Shown here piece by piece: positions 8,561 through 20,899 of a stretch of DNA of 56,128 nt. The DNA is from Mycoplasma collis ATCC 35278. Its GTDB lineage: Bacteria; Bacillota_I; Bacilli_A; Mycoplasmatales; Metamycoplasmataceae. The stretch covers positions 1 to 56,128 of the forward strand of contig NZ_JNJY01000006.1 of NCBI RefSeq assembly GCF_000701825.1. Direction: 5' to 3'. How positions within the stretch are numbered: position 1 is the stretch's first letter; the number at the start of each line of letters is the position of its first letter. The position numbers were made by a program, and so were the translations under genes. Under the pieces are notes generated by a model, which worked only from the letters and a program-made list of their open reading frames with translations, did not search any database and was not told the DNA's origin.

Positions 8561-10664
8561 AGAAATTTTAAATTATTTAGCTAATTTACTAAAAACTGAA
8601 CACCTCTATATTGAAAGAGTTTTACAACTTTTAAAAGAAGAAAATACCATTGCTTTTATTGCAAGATATCGAAAAGATTTTACTAATAATTTAGATGAAA
8701 ACGCAATTAAATTAATTAGTGATGAATATAATTATCAACTTAAATTAGCAAAAAGAAAAGAATTTATTTTACAAACTTTAAAAGAAAAAGAAATATTAAC
8801 TGATGATTTAACAAATTTAATTAATAATGCAAAAAAACTAGTTGAATTAGAAGCTATTTATAAACCTTATGCAACTAATAAAAAAACAAAAGCATCACTA
8901 GCTATAGACTCGGGGCTTAAACCTTTAGCATTAGAAATTTTAAGTTTTAAAAAAGATGTTTCATTATCAGAAAAAGCCAAAAAATATATAAATAAAAATT
9001 TTGATAATGAAGAAAAAGTTTTACAAGGTTCTTGCGACATTATAGCTGAAATTGTTTCACAAGATCAAGATTTAAGAACTTATTTCATTACAAATATTAA
9101 AAAATGAGCTAAATTAACAACAAAGAAAAAAGAAAATTCTTTAGATGAAGATAGTAAATATAAAATTTATTATAATTTTTCTAAACCTTTAGTTTTTTTA
9201 CAAGATTATCAAGTAATGGCACTTGATCGTGCTAATAATAAAAATATAATAAGTTTAAAATTTGAATATGATAAAGAATTTTTAATATCAAAAGCTGTTA
9301 ATAAATATACCAAAACATATATTTGAGAAGGTTATGAACTAATTAAAAAAGCTGTTATTGATGGTTGTAAAAGATTACTTTTTCCAAGTATAGAAAATCA
9401 AATATATAATGAAATATTAGAAAAAGCGCATTTAAAATCTGTTAATACATTTAGCAATAATTTAAGTTATCTTTTATTACAAAAACCATTAAAAAATAAA
9501 ACAATAATGGGTTGAGATCCAGGTTTTAATTCAGGTTGCAAACTTGCAATTGTGGATAAAAACAATAAATTATTAGATATTAAAGTAATTTTTCCTCTAA
9601 AGCCACAAAATAAAACTAATGAAGCTAAAAAAATTATTTTTGATTTAATTAAAAAATATAATATTGAAATAATAGCAATTGGTAATGGAACTGGTTCTTG
9701 AGAAAGTATTGAATTTTTAGAAAAATTAATAATTGAAAATAATTTGAATGTTAATTTTTTAAGAACATCTGAAGTAGGCGCTTCAATTTATTCAGCATCT
9801 AAAAAAGCGCAAGAAGAATTTAGTGATTTAACAGTAGAAAAAAGAAGTGCAATTAATATAGCGCGTAGAGTGATCGATCCAATGGCTGAATTAATAAAAA
9901 TAAACCCACAAAATATCGGAATCGGCCAATATCAACATGATATTAAGAAAAAACTATTAGAACAAGAATTAGATTATACAATTAAATCTTGTGTTAATAA
10001 AGTGGGTGTAAATATAAATTCAGCCTCAATAGAACTTTTAAATAATATTTCTGGCTTTAATAAAAAAATAGCTTCTAGTGTTATTAAATACATTCAAACT
10101 AAAGGAATGATAACTAATAGAAATGAATTATTAAAAATACCATATTTAACAGAAAAAGTTTATGAGCAAGCAGCAGGTTTTTTAAGAGTGTATGAATCTG
10201 ATAATATTTTTGATAAAACTAAAATTCATCCCGAATCATATGCTAATGCAGAAAAAATATTAAATTTTTTAAAATTTGATAAATCATTAATTGGAACTAA
10301 AAAAACTGAAATCACTGAAACAATTATTGAAAATATTCAAAAAGAATTAAAAATTAATTATTATGATATTAAATTAATTTTAGAATCAATAAACGAACCT
10401 TTTAGAGATTTTAGAGAACAATTTGATGATCCTATCTTAAGAAATAAAAATTTAAAATTCGATGATTTATCTTTAGAACAAAATTTAAAAGCAATAATTA
10501 CTAATGTAACTGATTTTGGATTGTTTGCTGATGTAGGGTTAAAAAATGATGCTTTTATGCATATTTCTAAAATAAATAATAATGATTTTTATGTTGGTCA
10601 AATTATTGATGTTAAAATCGAATCTATTGATCAAGAAAAAGAAAGAATAAACCTAAAATTATAA
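8553..10664 (+). CDS. tex: Tex-family S1 RNA-binding protein
   Basis: A 703-residue member of the Tex family, RNA/DNA-binding proteins associated with transcription. Domains in order: N-terminal helical region (about 1-200, EENTIAFIARYRKD), YqgF/RNase H-like domain (about 310-430, MGWDPGFNSGCKLAIV and NGTGSWESIEF), helix-hairpin-helix repeats (about 480-540, SIELLNNISGFNKKIA and LLKIPYLTEKVYEQAAGFL), and a C-terminal S1 domain (TDFGLFADVGLKNDAFMHIS). The gene reads through several TGA-Trp codons. It overlaps the upstream methyltransferase gene by eight bases and ends at a strong bidirectional terminator. Confidence 0.96.
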
Positions 10665-10705
10665 TTTATCAACCTTTATTTTGTCTAATCAAAAATCAAA
10701 ATATT

Positions 10706-10740
10706 AAAAAAATTAGTTGTTTAAAAAGCAACTAATTTTT
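10706..10740. terminator. Bidirectional terminator between tex and the LRR gene
   Basis: Perfect hairpin AAATTAGTTG / CAACTAATTT, with A runs on the left and T runs on the right, between two convergent genes. Confidence 0.85.
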
Positions 10741-10747
10741 ATTTTTT

Positions 10748-11524
10748 TTAAATTTTTATTTCTTTAATTTCGTTATTTGTAAATATATTTTTAAAATCTA
10801 ATTCTCTAAATTTAACATTAATATTTATGCTTGAATTGTTATTTTTTTTATCAGCATAATATAAAATATTTTTTATTTGGCTTAATTCTTCATGTTTTAG
10901 AAGTTGTAAAATATTAAAATGGTTAAATTTAACAACATTATTAAAATCATCAAGTGAATTAATAATTTTTAATTCAATCAAATTAAAATATTCACTATTT
11001 TTATTTAAATAAGTTATTTTATTTATGCAATTATAAAAAGAAATTGTTTTTATATTTATATTATTTCAAAAAGGAAAATTTTCAATATTTGTTTGTGGAT
11101 TTTGAAATGAAATAAATTCTATATCGTTATCAGCAAAACTTCCTTCTGATAAGATATTTAATTCTTTTTTAAATTCTATGTTTTTAATTTTGTTTTTAGA
11201 AAAAGCAAAATCACCAATTTTTTTCAATTTTTCATTAAATTCTATAATTTCAATTAAATTATTTTCAAAAGCTGATTCTTCTATATATTCTAAATTTTTG
11301 TTGAAAACAATGCTGGAAATTTTATTAAAGGCAAAAGCACCAATGCCAATAGTTTTTAAATTAATTGGAAGAATCAATTTATAAATTAAAAATTTACAAT
11401 TTGCAAAAGCAAAATCATCAATCTTAGTAACATTTTTTAATTCGCTTAAATCCAAAATATTTTTATTAAAATAATTTGAATCTTTTAATAAATTTTTTGC
11501 TTCTTTCTTGGTTAAAAGTTCCAT
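10748..11524 (-). CDS. BspA-type leucine-rich repeat protein (LRR_5), no signal peptide
   Basis: A 258-residue protein of BspA-like leucine-rich repeats, which form a solenoid used for protein binding. About six repeats of roughly 23 residues are visible between residues 25 and 150, for example VTKIDDFAFANCK, LKTIGIGAFAFNKI, LEYIEESAFENN and LKKIGDFAFSKNKI. A TGA-Trp in FPFWNNI joins the two halves into one frame; the C-terminal 90 residues are less regular. Most BspA proteins in mycoplasmas are surface lipoproteins, but this one begins MELLTKKEAKNLL with no signal or lipobox, so it is probably cytoplasmic or attached by other means. It is divergent from the double-glycine peptide gene at 11605, about 80 bases away; a functional link is speculation. 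Confidence 0.85.
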
Positions 11525-11592
11525 TTTTTTCTCTTTTCTTATTTTTTTATTTTTTTTTGCTTTTTTTAATAAATATGGCTATTGTTTTGAGG

Positions 11593-11600
11593 AAGGAGGT
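11593..11600 (+). promoter_or_regulatory. Perfect Shine-Dalgarno that selects a TTG start
   Basis: AAGGAGGT is the fullest ribosome-binding site I found in the window, five bases from the TTG at 11605. It argues that translation starts there rather than at the upstream in-frame ATG at 11575, which has no such site. Confidence 0.85.
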
Positions 11601-11604
11601 AATA

Positions 11605-11855
11605 TTGAAAGATAAACTAGTAAAGCTTAATAACGAACAGCTTGAAAATATTGGCGGTTCCGGAATATGAGCTGCTTTAATTCCGTTAATTCCGCTGGCA
11701 ATTAATGCAATATCATCATTGGCAGCTACGTATAAAACACTAACAAGTTCTAGTGGCGAATACAAAACAAAAGATACTAGCCATAAATGAGATAGTGATA
11801 ATAAATCTTCATCTCGTTCTTCGAGCTCTTCATCGCCAATTGTACTTATGCAATA

Positions 11856-11859
<4 letters not shown>
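11605..11859 (+). CDS. Small peptide with double-glycine (bacteriocin-type) leader
   Basis: An 84-residue peptide starting at TTG behind a perfect Shine-Dalgarno. Residues 1-18 (MKDKLVKLNNEQLENIGG) match the leader of peptides that are cut and exported by C39-peptidase ABC transporters; cleavage after GG or after the following Ser would both fit (Leu-12, Leu-7, Ile-4, Gly-2 if cut after Ser). The mature part begins SGIW, has a hydrophobic helix (AALIPLIPLAINAISSLAAT, about 23-42), then a polar segment with KWDSDN and a Ser-rich tail ending PIVLMQY. Two Trp are TGA codons, so the full peptide is made only with the mycoplasma code. The DNA looks more GC-rich than its surroundings. Its stop overlaps, tail to tail, the stop of the helicase gene. 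A bacteriocin or signalling role is inference; no C39 transporter or immunity gene is adjacent. Confidence 0.72.
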
Positions 11860-13322
<1,463 letters not shown>

Positions 13323-13330
13323 TTCTCTCC

Positions 13331-14041
13331 TTAAATTAAATTTACTATTTTTTTTAAATACCTTATTTCTTTGATGTTTAATTTTCTATATTCACCTTTT
13401 TTTAAACCAATATGAGAAATGCCGGCAAATTCTATTCTGTTTAATGTTTTTACTGTATAGTCAAAAATTTCAAATAATTTTTTAACGTGATGATAAGATC
13501 CTTGGTATAACTCCACAATATAAGATTTGTTTGCGACTTGTTTAACAATTTGTTTAGATTTTTTTTGGTTAATTATAACTTTATCGCTATTTAAAAATAA
13601 CAATTGTTCATTTGTTAATGGTTTATCGATTTTAACTTTATAAACTCTTTTTATTTTATATTTAGGATGTAAAAGTCTTTGTGTTAATTCGCCATCGTTA
13701 GTAAGTAAAATTGTTCCTGTTGTATTATAATCTAGTCTTCCAATTGGAAAAACAGTTGTATTTACATTAAGTAAATCAATAATAATTTTTCTTTTTTGAG
13801 GATCATGCAAACTACAAATAACTTTTTCTGGTTTATTCATTAAAAAATAAATTTTTTCTGTTTTTTTAATGATTTTTCCGTTTACTTCTATTTCATCGTC
13901 AAAAGATGCTTTTGAACCTAATTCTGCAATTTTCCCATTAACTTTTACCTTTTTTTCTTTAATTAAAATTTCAGCTTTATGTCTGGAAACTAATCCTGAT
14001 TTTGCAATTATTTTTTGTAATCTTTCAACTTCTTTTTTCAT
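13331..14041 (-). CDS. RsuA/RluB-type 23S rRNA pseudouridine synthase
   Basis: Isomerises uridine to pseudouridine in rRNA, 236 residues. An N-terminal S4 RNA-binding domain (RLQKIIAKSGLVSRHKAEILI, then KVKVNGKIAELGSKA) is followed by the synthase domain with catalytic motif GRLDYNTTGTILLTNDGEL and KIKRVYKVKID. The C-terminal part has SYHHVKKLFE and LKKGEYRKLN, typical of the RsuA/RluB/RluE/RluF group. RluB (23S U2605) is the most likely assignment for a mycoplasma single copy, but the target is not proven by sequence. Confidence 0.94.
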   Translation of the reverse strand: MKKEVERLQKIIAKSGLVSRHKAEILIKEKKVKVNGKIAELGSKASFDDEIEVNGKIIKKTEKIYFLMNKPEKVICSLHDPQKRKIIIDLLNVNTTVFPIGRLDYNTTGTILLTNDGELTQRLLHPKYKIKRVYKVKIDKPLTNEQLLFLNSDKVIINQKKSKQIVKQVANKSYIVELYQGSYHHVKKLFEIFDYTVKTLNRIEFAGISHIGLKKGEYRKLNIKEIRYLKKIVNLI

Positions 14042-14123
14042 AATAGTTAATTTTAAATTATAAATTATAAAAAATTAAAAAAATAAATTAAACTTAAAAA
14101 ATAATTTCCCAAAGTTTAATTTA

Positions 14124-15200
14124 TTATTTAATGTGAATATTATAAATTTCTAATTGTTCATCACTAACAGTTGTTTTATTTAAATTAAAATTTTTTGTTT
14201 TTTCTACGATAGATGAAAAAGCTGCTTCAAAATCATTAAAAGCTAAATTTCTTATTTTTTGAATACCTTCAAATTTTCTTCCTTTAGACAATTTATCAGC
14301 CATAAAAACAATTTTATCTAAAACATTCATTTTTTTAGATAAAGATGTATGAACACTTATTGCATTTATTATTTCTTTATTTTGTAATTTATAAACATTT
14401 TTTAGTCATAAACTCCCAGTTAGTTGGTGTAATTTATAATCTTCAATTTGCTCATTTTTAATATTATTTTCATTTAAAAATTGTCGATGTTTTTCGATAG
14501 TTCAATTTTTAGTAATATCATGACACAAACCTGCAAATCAAGCTATTTTTGAATCATAATTTAAACTTTTAGCATATTCAGCTGCTAATTCACCAGTTGC
14601 TACTGAATGTTTATGTCTTTTAGCTTCAAGTGTATTTTTCAATATTTCTTCTATATATAATCAATTTTTTCCAATATATTCATTAACTAAAGGATTTAAA
14701 TTTTTAAAATTTCCTTTTCTTATTTCGGTTGAAGAAGCATCAAAAATATCATTATTTAACAATTGAGCGTTAAATTTTTTAAGATTGATTTTACTAAAGT
14801 TTTTTGTTCTTTTAAAAACAACAATTTTAGCTAATTTACTAATTGTTTCAATTTCTTCTCACTTATGAAGTGTTGTTAAATTATCAGAACCAATTAAAAA
14901 ATAAAGTTGTGCATCTTTAAATTTTTCAGAAAAGTATTTAATTGTATCAATCGTATAACTTATTCCTTTACGATTAATTTCAAAAAGTGAAATTTCAGAT
15001 TTTGGTAAAAGAACAAGTTCGATCATTTTAACTCTATGATGTGGTTCGGCAATTTTATCTTTTACTTTATCTGGAGATTTAAAAGTTGGTACAAAAATAA
15101 GTTTATCTAATTTTAAATGCTTAATAGCATATTCAGCAATTTTTATATGCGCGTTATGTATCGGGTTAAAACTCCCTCCAAAAATAGCTATTTTCTTCAT
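14124..15200 (-). CDS. nadD: Nicotinate-nucleotide adenylyltransferase fused to HD hydrolase (NadD-YqeK)
   Basis: A two-domain protein of 358 residues. Residues 1-190 are NadD, which joins nicotinate mononucleotide to AMP in NAD synthesis: GGSFNPIHNAHIKIAEYA (HxGH-type site), FVPTFKSPDK, LIGSDNLTTLHKWEEI and the ISSTxIR-like FDASSTEIR. Residues 200-358 are a YqeK-type HD domain (KRHKHSVATGELAAEYA, GLCHDITKNW, VHTSLSKKMNVLDKIVFMADKLS) related to diadenosine tetraphosphate hydrolases. The fusion is common in mycoplasmas. Two apparent breaks are TGA-Trp codons. It starts 14 bases after rsmE. Confidence 0.95.
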
Positions 15201-15214
15201 ATATTCCTTTGTTT

Positions 15215-15883
15215 TTATTGTTTAATTCTTGAAAGTATAAATATAGAAGCAGTTTCTGCTCTTAAAATTCTTTTACCAAGTGAAATAACTTTAAAATTAT
15301 TTTTTTTAGCTAAATTTACTTCATTTTCACTAAAACCACCTTCTGGTCCTACTAAAAATATTGAATCTTGCTCAAAAAAATAATTTGTCAATGAATTTTC
15401 AGCTTTTTCATGAGCTATATATTTGTTTTTAATTTTGACATTTACAACATCTTTAAAATGAATTGGCATTTTTACTATCATTGCTTTATTTCTAAATGAT
15501 TGTTCAGCAGCATTTTTTGCAATTAAATTTCATCTTTCAACTTTATGCTCGATGTTGTTACCTAATTTTTGTTTCATATTTTCACTATATATAGGCCATA
15601 ATTCGCTTGCACCTAATTCAGTAGCCTTTTGAATTAGTCATTCAAATCTTTTGATACTAATTATTGCAGCTGCAATAATAACTTTATTTTCAAATTCATG
15701 ATTATCATCTAATTTTTTAATTATTAAAGCTTTTTGATCTTCTAAAACACATAAATAAAAATATTTTTCATAAACACAAATAAATTCTTTGTTATTAACT
15801 CTTGCTACTTTAATGTGTTTTAGTGTTTCATTATCTAAAATAAAATAATTATCTTCTTTTTTTGCTACAAAAAATCTAAACAT
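15215..15883 (-). CDS. rsmE: 16S rRNA (uracil-1498-N3)-methyltransferase RsmE
   Basis: Methylates N3 of U1498 in the 30S decoding region. It is a SPOUT protein of 222 residues. The N-terminal PUA-like part includes the stretch HIKVARVNNKEFI. The cofactor knot shows FLVGPEGGFSENEV and ISLGKRILRAETASIFILS, both diagnostic of RsmE, and the preceding KATELGASELWPIYSE with AAEQSFR is also typical. TGA-Trp at RFEWLIQKA and VERWNLIA join the pieces. The gene starts about 70 bases from the divergent tRNA-Thr and runs into nadD. Confidence 0.95.
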
Positions 15884-15935
15884 TTTTAACCATTTATTTT
15901 CTATTTTTTTTAAAATTTTAGTTTATAATAAAAAA

Positions 15936-15941
15936 TATAAT
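15936..15941 (+). promoter_or_regulatory. Probable -10 box of tRNA-Thr
   Basis: TATAAT ends 11 bases ahead of the first tRNA base; a second TATAAT lies at 15924-15929. No convincing -35 box is visible. Confidence 0.55.
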
Positions 15942-15952
15942 AAATTTTTTAC

Positions 15953-16028
15953 GCCATCATAGCTCAGTAGGTAGAGCACATCCATGGTAAGGATGCGGTC
16001 GCAGGTTCAATTCCTGTTGTTGGCACCA
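15953..16028 (+). tRNA. tRNA-Thr (anticodon GGT)
   Basis: A 76-base cloverleaf with encoded CCA. The anticodon arm CATCC-ATGGTAA-GGATG places GGT at 34-36, reading ACC and ACT. The D arm is GCTC...GAGC and the T arm GCAGG-TTCAATT-CCTGT. The acceptor stem GCCATCA/TGTTGGC contains one U-U mismatch at the fifth pair. The gene stands alone, convergent with the glycosyltransferase gene 20 bases downstream. Confidence 0.95.
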
Positions 16029-16048
16029 TATCAAGCTTTTGACCAATA

Positions 16049-17080
16049 TTATTTTTTATTATTTTCATTATATAATTTGTAAACTTTTTCATAATTATAT
16101 AATGAATTTTTTAATAAAAACGAATATCAAGATTTATATTTTTTTAACTTATTAATTAAATTATGTTTTTTAGCAATTTCAAAAAAATACAAAATTGAAT
16201 CTTTATATTCTTTTGTGTTTTTTTTATAAAATTTATATTTTTTTCAATAAAATAATGATACAAAAAAAGCTTTTAAAAAATATCATTCATAATTTTTAGT
16301 ATACTCATCTATTAATTCTCTTTTTATAATTTCATTATTTAAAAAATCTAAATTATGAGCAATTCCTAAAATTTTGCTTTTACTAAGTTTTAGTGATAAA
16401 CCATTTAAATTTAAACAATATTTGTATGTTTTTTTATTTGTAAAGCCAAAATTTTTACTCAATAAAAACATGATAGTTGTAACAGGAAAATCTTCAAATG
16501 TATAACCTTTTTTACAACTTAAATTCAAACTTAAAAATCATTTTCTATTTATCAAAATATTTCAAAAAAAACCTTGAAAATTTTTATAACCATTACTATT
16601 TTTAGCTATTTTTCAATTTAAACGTCTATTGTAATTGTAAGTTGCAAAATTTAAAAGTTTTATTTTTTTAAAAAATAAACTAAATTTTGAATAAACTAAT
16701 TCATATTCATTATTTTGGATTTTTTGATTAAAATAAAATAAAGCATTTTTATAAATAAGATCATCAGGATCTAAAAATAAAAAATAATCAGTTTTACAAT
16801 TTTCTATTAAAATATTTCTTGCATTAGCTAATCCGCCATTTTTTTCTAATTCAATAATTTTCATATTAATTAAATGACTAAAATTGTTTTTAAAATCTTT
16901 TGTAATTTTTAGCGAATTATCAGTGGATTTATCATCTAAAAAAATAATATTAAAATTTTTATCTTTCTGTTTGAGTATTGAATTAAAAAAATTAGGTAAA
17001 AATTTTTCTTTATTATAAATAGGAACTAAAACAGTTATTAAATTATTTTTCTTTAATTTTATTTCTTCATTTTCATTCAT
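16049..17080 (-). CDS. Family 2 glycosyltransferase
   Basis: A GT-A fold glycosyltransferase of 343 residues, probably building glycolipid or capsule sugar from a UDP-sugar. Visible motifs: VLVPIYNKEKFLPNFFNSIL at the N-terminus, then NIIFLDDKSTDNSL (first Asp), GGLANARNI, and LFLDPDDLIYKNA (the DxD metal site). The C-terminal half is rich in aromatic residues and Lys with no clear membrane segment. The ATG at 17080 is preferred over a TTG six bases upstream. The start lies inside the 3' end of galE (38-base overlap), which suggests translational coupling and that GalE supplies UDP-galactose to this enzyme. Confidence 0.9.
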
Positions 17081-18032
17081 GTCCAATAATATCCTTTAAA
17101 TTATATTTATTTTTAAAACCTAAAATATTTTTTATTTTTTCATTATTTGCAATAAGCTTATCTGGATCTCCTTCTCTTCTTGGGGAGAATGTAAAATCAA
17201 TTTTTTTACCTATAATTTTTTCAAATGTTTTTATGATTTCTAAATTTGAAATCCCTTTATTTAGTCCAACATTAAAAATATCACTTTTATTATTATTTAA
17301 ATAATTATTTAATAAATAATGAGCTCTAGCTAGATCACTTACATGAATATAATCTCTTATGCATGTTTTATCTTTTGTTTGATAATCATTTCCAAAAATC
17401 TTAATTTCTTTATTTTCTAATATAGAATTAGAAATAACAGGAATTAAAAGTGAATAATTATTTGTTTTAGAAAATAGTCCACTTCTAAGATCGGGATCTG
17501 CTCCAGCTACATTAAAATATCTTAAAATACCATATTTAAAATTAGGATTATTAACAGCATAATCAATAATAATTTTTTCGCAAAATAATTTTGATTGTCC
17601 ATAAGGATTGATTGGATTTAAAAAATCATCTTCACTAAAATTTTGATTTGGATTTTGCCCGTAAACTGCAGCTGTAGATGAAAAGATTAATTTTTTAATT
17701 TTGTATTTATCAATTAATTTTAAAATATTTATTATCCCATTTATATTATTTTGATAATAATCTAATGGTTTTAAAACAGATTCACCCACTTTAATAAAAG
17801 CTGCTAATTGCACTATAACATCTATTTTATTTTCGCTGAAAATTTTTTCTAATTGCTGAAAATTATTATGATCAGTTTCATAAAATTTTGCTTCAGGTGG
17901 TAAAAATTCTTTATTTCCTGTTGATAAATTATCAACAATAATAATATTTTGCTTTAAATCAGAAAGTAATCAAGCAAAATTACTTCCAATATAACCAGCA
18001 CCGCCTATTAAAAGAAAAGTTTCTTTATTCAT
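17043..18032 (-). CDS. galE: UDP-glucose 4-epimerase
   Basis: Interconverts UDP-glucose and UDP-galactose with bound NAD. It is 329 residues, the normal length. It has the Rossmann motif GGAGYIGSNFAW, VDNLSTG, the catalytic Ser/Thr segment FSSTAAVYG, the YGQSK catalytic Tyr-Lys pair, LRYFNVAGADPD and RDYIHVSDLARAH. The C-terminus runs through two TGA-Trp codons (GHEWKWRNKIKEK), matching the usual W-x-W ending. It overlaps the glycosyltransferase gene and begins five bases after deoB ends, forming a deoB-galE-GT2 unit. Confidence 0.97.
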
Positions 18033-18037
18033 ATTTC

Positions 18038-19240
18038 TTAAATTAATTTATCAAAAATATCTTCACCAGTATCGATTAATTCTAAATCAAAGTTTCGAGC
18101 AATAATATTTCCAGCAGTTCCAAGCCCACTTAATGTTCCTAAATTTTTATTTTTTCCTTTAAAGGATTTAGAATAAACAGTTAATGGTAAAGCTTCTCTG
18201 GTATGATCGCTTCCTGGAAATGAAGGATCATTTCCATGATCTGATGTCATAATTAAAAGATCATCTTCATTCATGGCATTAATTAATTTTGTTAATTTAA
18301 CATCAAAACGATTAATATTTTCAGCATAACCCATTAAATTTCTACGATGCCCATAATGTGAATCAAATTCAACTAAATTAACAAAAATAAATTGATTTTC
18401 ACTTTTTTGACTCGCAATGTTGATAGCTACATCCATATTTTCATCATCGCTAGCAGGAGGATATACTTCATCAATTCCATAATTTACAAAAATATCATTA
18501 ATTTTACCAACTGCAATTGTTTTAATTCCTTTAGCTTGAAGCTTGTTTAAAATAGTTTCTTTTGGTGGTTTATTTGCATAATCATGACGGTTAAATGTTC
18601 TAGTAAATTCACCATTTTCTCCAATATAAGGACGAGCTATAATTCTTGCAACATTTCACTCTGGATTATCAGAACAAATTTTTCTAGCTGCTTTAGCATA
18701 ACGATATAAATTATCTAGTCCCATATATTTTTCATGCCCACAAATTTGTAGTGTTGAATCAGGTGAAGTATAGACAATAATTTCGTTATTATCAATTTCT
18801 CTTTGCCCTAATTCAGCTAAAATAACAGTACCACTTTCAGCTCTATTACCAATAATTTTTCGATTATCAAATGCTTTTTCTAATTTAGTTATTAATTCTT
18901 GAGGAAAACCATTTTCTATAAAATTAGGATTAGGAACTTTTGTTTCTATTCCCATCATTTCTCAATGTCCAGCTAAAGTATCTTTAGCGTTAGATCTTTC
19001 AACTATTCTTGCCATATAAGCTAAATGATCTTTATTTTTTTTATTATGTTTAAATACTTTTGTTATTTCACCTATTCCTAATTTTTTTCATGTTGGAATA
19101 TTTAAAATTTCACTCTTTTCACTAACATGTCAAAGTGTATCAGCGCCTGAATCTTTAAATTCTTTTTGCCTACCATCATCACCAATTCCAAGTGAATCAG
19201 TAACAATCATAAAAATTCTTTTAAATCTATAATTTTTCAT
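18038..19240 (-). CDS. deoB: Phosphopentomutase
   Basis: Moves phosphate between C1 and C5 of ribose or deoxyribose, linking nucleoside phosphorolysis to central metabolism. It is 400 residues of the alkaline-phosphatase superfamily. Metal-site motifs: IVTDSLGIGDDG near the start, AKDTLAGHWEMMG (the phosphorylated Thr region), VNLVEFDSHYGHRR, and MTSDHGNDPSFPGSDHTREALP near the C-terminus. AAGGAGAAAA precedes the ATG. Trp codons are TGA. It begins 20 bases after glyA ends and is followed closely by galE, so it is probably in a long minus-strand unit. Confidence 0.97.
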
Positions 19241-19260
19241 TTTTCTCCTTAAACAATTGA

Positions 19261-20517
19261 TTAATTTAATCAATAACTTTTTTTAATTGGAAAGTTTTTA
19301 GTTAAATCTAAAACTTTTGCTTTTAATTCTTGATGTAAAATTTCGTTTTTAGGAGCCATTAAAGCTTTATGAATAATTTTAGCAACTAAAGTAAATTCTT
19401 TATTTTTAAAACCTCTTGAGCTCATTGCGGCAGTTCCTAACCTTATACCAGAAGTTATAAATGGTGATTCATCATCATTAGGAATTGTATTTTTATTCAC
19501 TGTTATATTGATTTTTTGTAAAATTTCAGAAGCTTTTTTTCCTGTTAAATTGTAGCTTTTTTTTGTGTTTATTACAAAAAGATGATTATCAGTTCCATTT
19601 GAAACTATTTCTACTTTTTTCTTTAAAAATTCATTAGCAAAATGAATTGAATTTTTAACAACATTTCTTATATATTTATAATAAAAAGGTTGTAAAGCTT
19701 CATTAAAAGCAACAGCTTTTCCAGCTATAGAATGAAATAAAGGTCCCCCTTGATGACCAGGAAAAACAGCTCGATCAATTTTTTTTGCCAAATATTCATT
19801 ATTTGTCATAATAATAGCGCCTCTTGCACCTCTTAAGGTTTTATGAGTAGTAGAACTAATTACATCAGCATAACCTACAGGGCTAGGATGGGCTTTTGCT
19901 ATTATTAAACCAGCTATATGAGAAATATCGGCTAACAAATATGCTCCAACTTGATCAGAAATAGCTTTAAATTTTTTAAAATCTACAACTCTAGAATATG
20001 CAGTAAAACCGCAAATAATTAATTTAGGATTAACTTTTTTAGCAATTTGCAAAATTTGATCATAATTTAAATAACCTTCAGCATCAACACTATAAGTATA
20101 AGTATCATAAAATTTTCCAGAAAAATTTATTTTCATTCCATGAGTTAAATGCCCGCCAGAATTTAAATCTAAGCCTAAAATTTTATCTCCAGGCTCTAAT
20201 AAAGCAGAAAATACTGCTGCATTTGCTGTAGAACCCGAATAAGGTTGAACATTAGCGAATTTAACTTTGAATAACTGTTGTAGTCGCTCAATTGCTAATT
20301 TTTCAACTTGATCAATATTTTCACAACCATTATAATATCTTTTTCCTGGATATCCTTCTCCATATTTATTAGTTAAAATACTTCCGGTAGCCTTTAGAAC
20401 ATCTTCAGAAACATAATTTTCTGAAGCTATTAGCTCAATGTGCTCTTCTTGTCTTAATAATTCATTGTTAATAGCTAATTGAATTTCTTTATCTTTTAAA
20501 TTAATTTTTTTATACAT
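19261..20517 (-). CDS. glyA: Serine hydroxymethyltransferase
   Basis: A PLP enzyme that converts serine to glycine and loads one-carbon units on tetrahydrofolate. It is 418 residues. It has the SHMT markers [52 protein letters not shown], the DISHIAGLI segment, [16 protein letters not shown] (PLP lysine in the HKTL stretch) and [14 protein letters not shown]. The reading frame passes a TGA after KKSY and ends WLN three codons later. No internal Trp is present. It lies downstream of rpmF, separated by a terminator, and starts without a strong ribosome site. Confidence 0.97.
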
Positions 20518-20524
20518 TTTTTAT

Positions 20525-20562
20525 TAATAAAAAAAATATCTCTTTAAATTCAAAGAGATATT
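20525..20562 (-). terminator. Terminator after rpmF
   Basis: Perfect hairpin ATATCTCTTT / AAAGAGATAT. On the minus strand it is followed by a run of T, directly upstream of glyA. Confidence 0.85.
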
Positions 20563-20567
20563 AACTA

Positions 20568-20762
20568 TTATTTATCATTTAAAGCTGTAAAACCTTGAAC
20601 TTTTTTACCTTTGTAAAAACCACAAAACATACAAACTTTGTGTTGTTGAATTTGATTTTTGCATTCTTTACATTGAACAAGATTAGGAACAGTTAAAGCA
20701 TCATGAGTTCTTCTTTTATTTCTACGTTGTTTAGAAGTTTTGCGTTTAGGTACTATTGCCAT
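20568..20762 (-). CDS. rpmF: 50S ribosomal protein L32
   Basis: A small zinc-ribbon protein of the large ribosomal subunit, 64 residues. It begins MAIVPKRKTSKQRRNKRRTHDAL, the standard L32 start, and has two CxxC pairs (CKEC and CMFC) for zinc. A good ribosome site (GGAGGGGAA) precedes the ATG. It is transcribed away from the tmRNA gene. Confidence 0.98.
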   Translation of the reverse strand: MAIVPKRKTSKQRRNKRRTHDALTVPNLVQCKECKNQIQQHKVCMFCGFYKGKKVQGFTALNDK

Positions 20763-20899
20763 TATTTCCCCTCCTATTTATATATAATCTAATTTAAAAA
20801 TAAATTAGCAAATTAAAGTTTTAAATTTAATATTTATTATTTTACACTATTTTTTAAAAATTCTATAATTTATGTTAAAATTTTTATACATTCTTTAAT

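Noticed and set aside
11575..11604. ATG at 11575 as start of the double-glycine peptide
   Set aside because: It is in frame but lacks a ribosome site and would add ten residues ahead of a complete leader; the TTG at 11605 has a perfect site.
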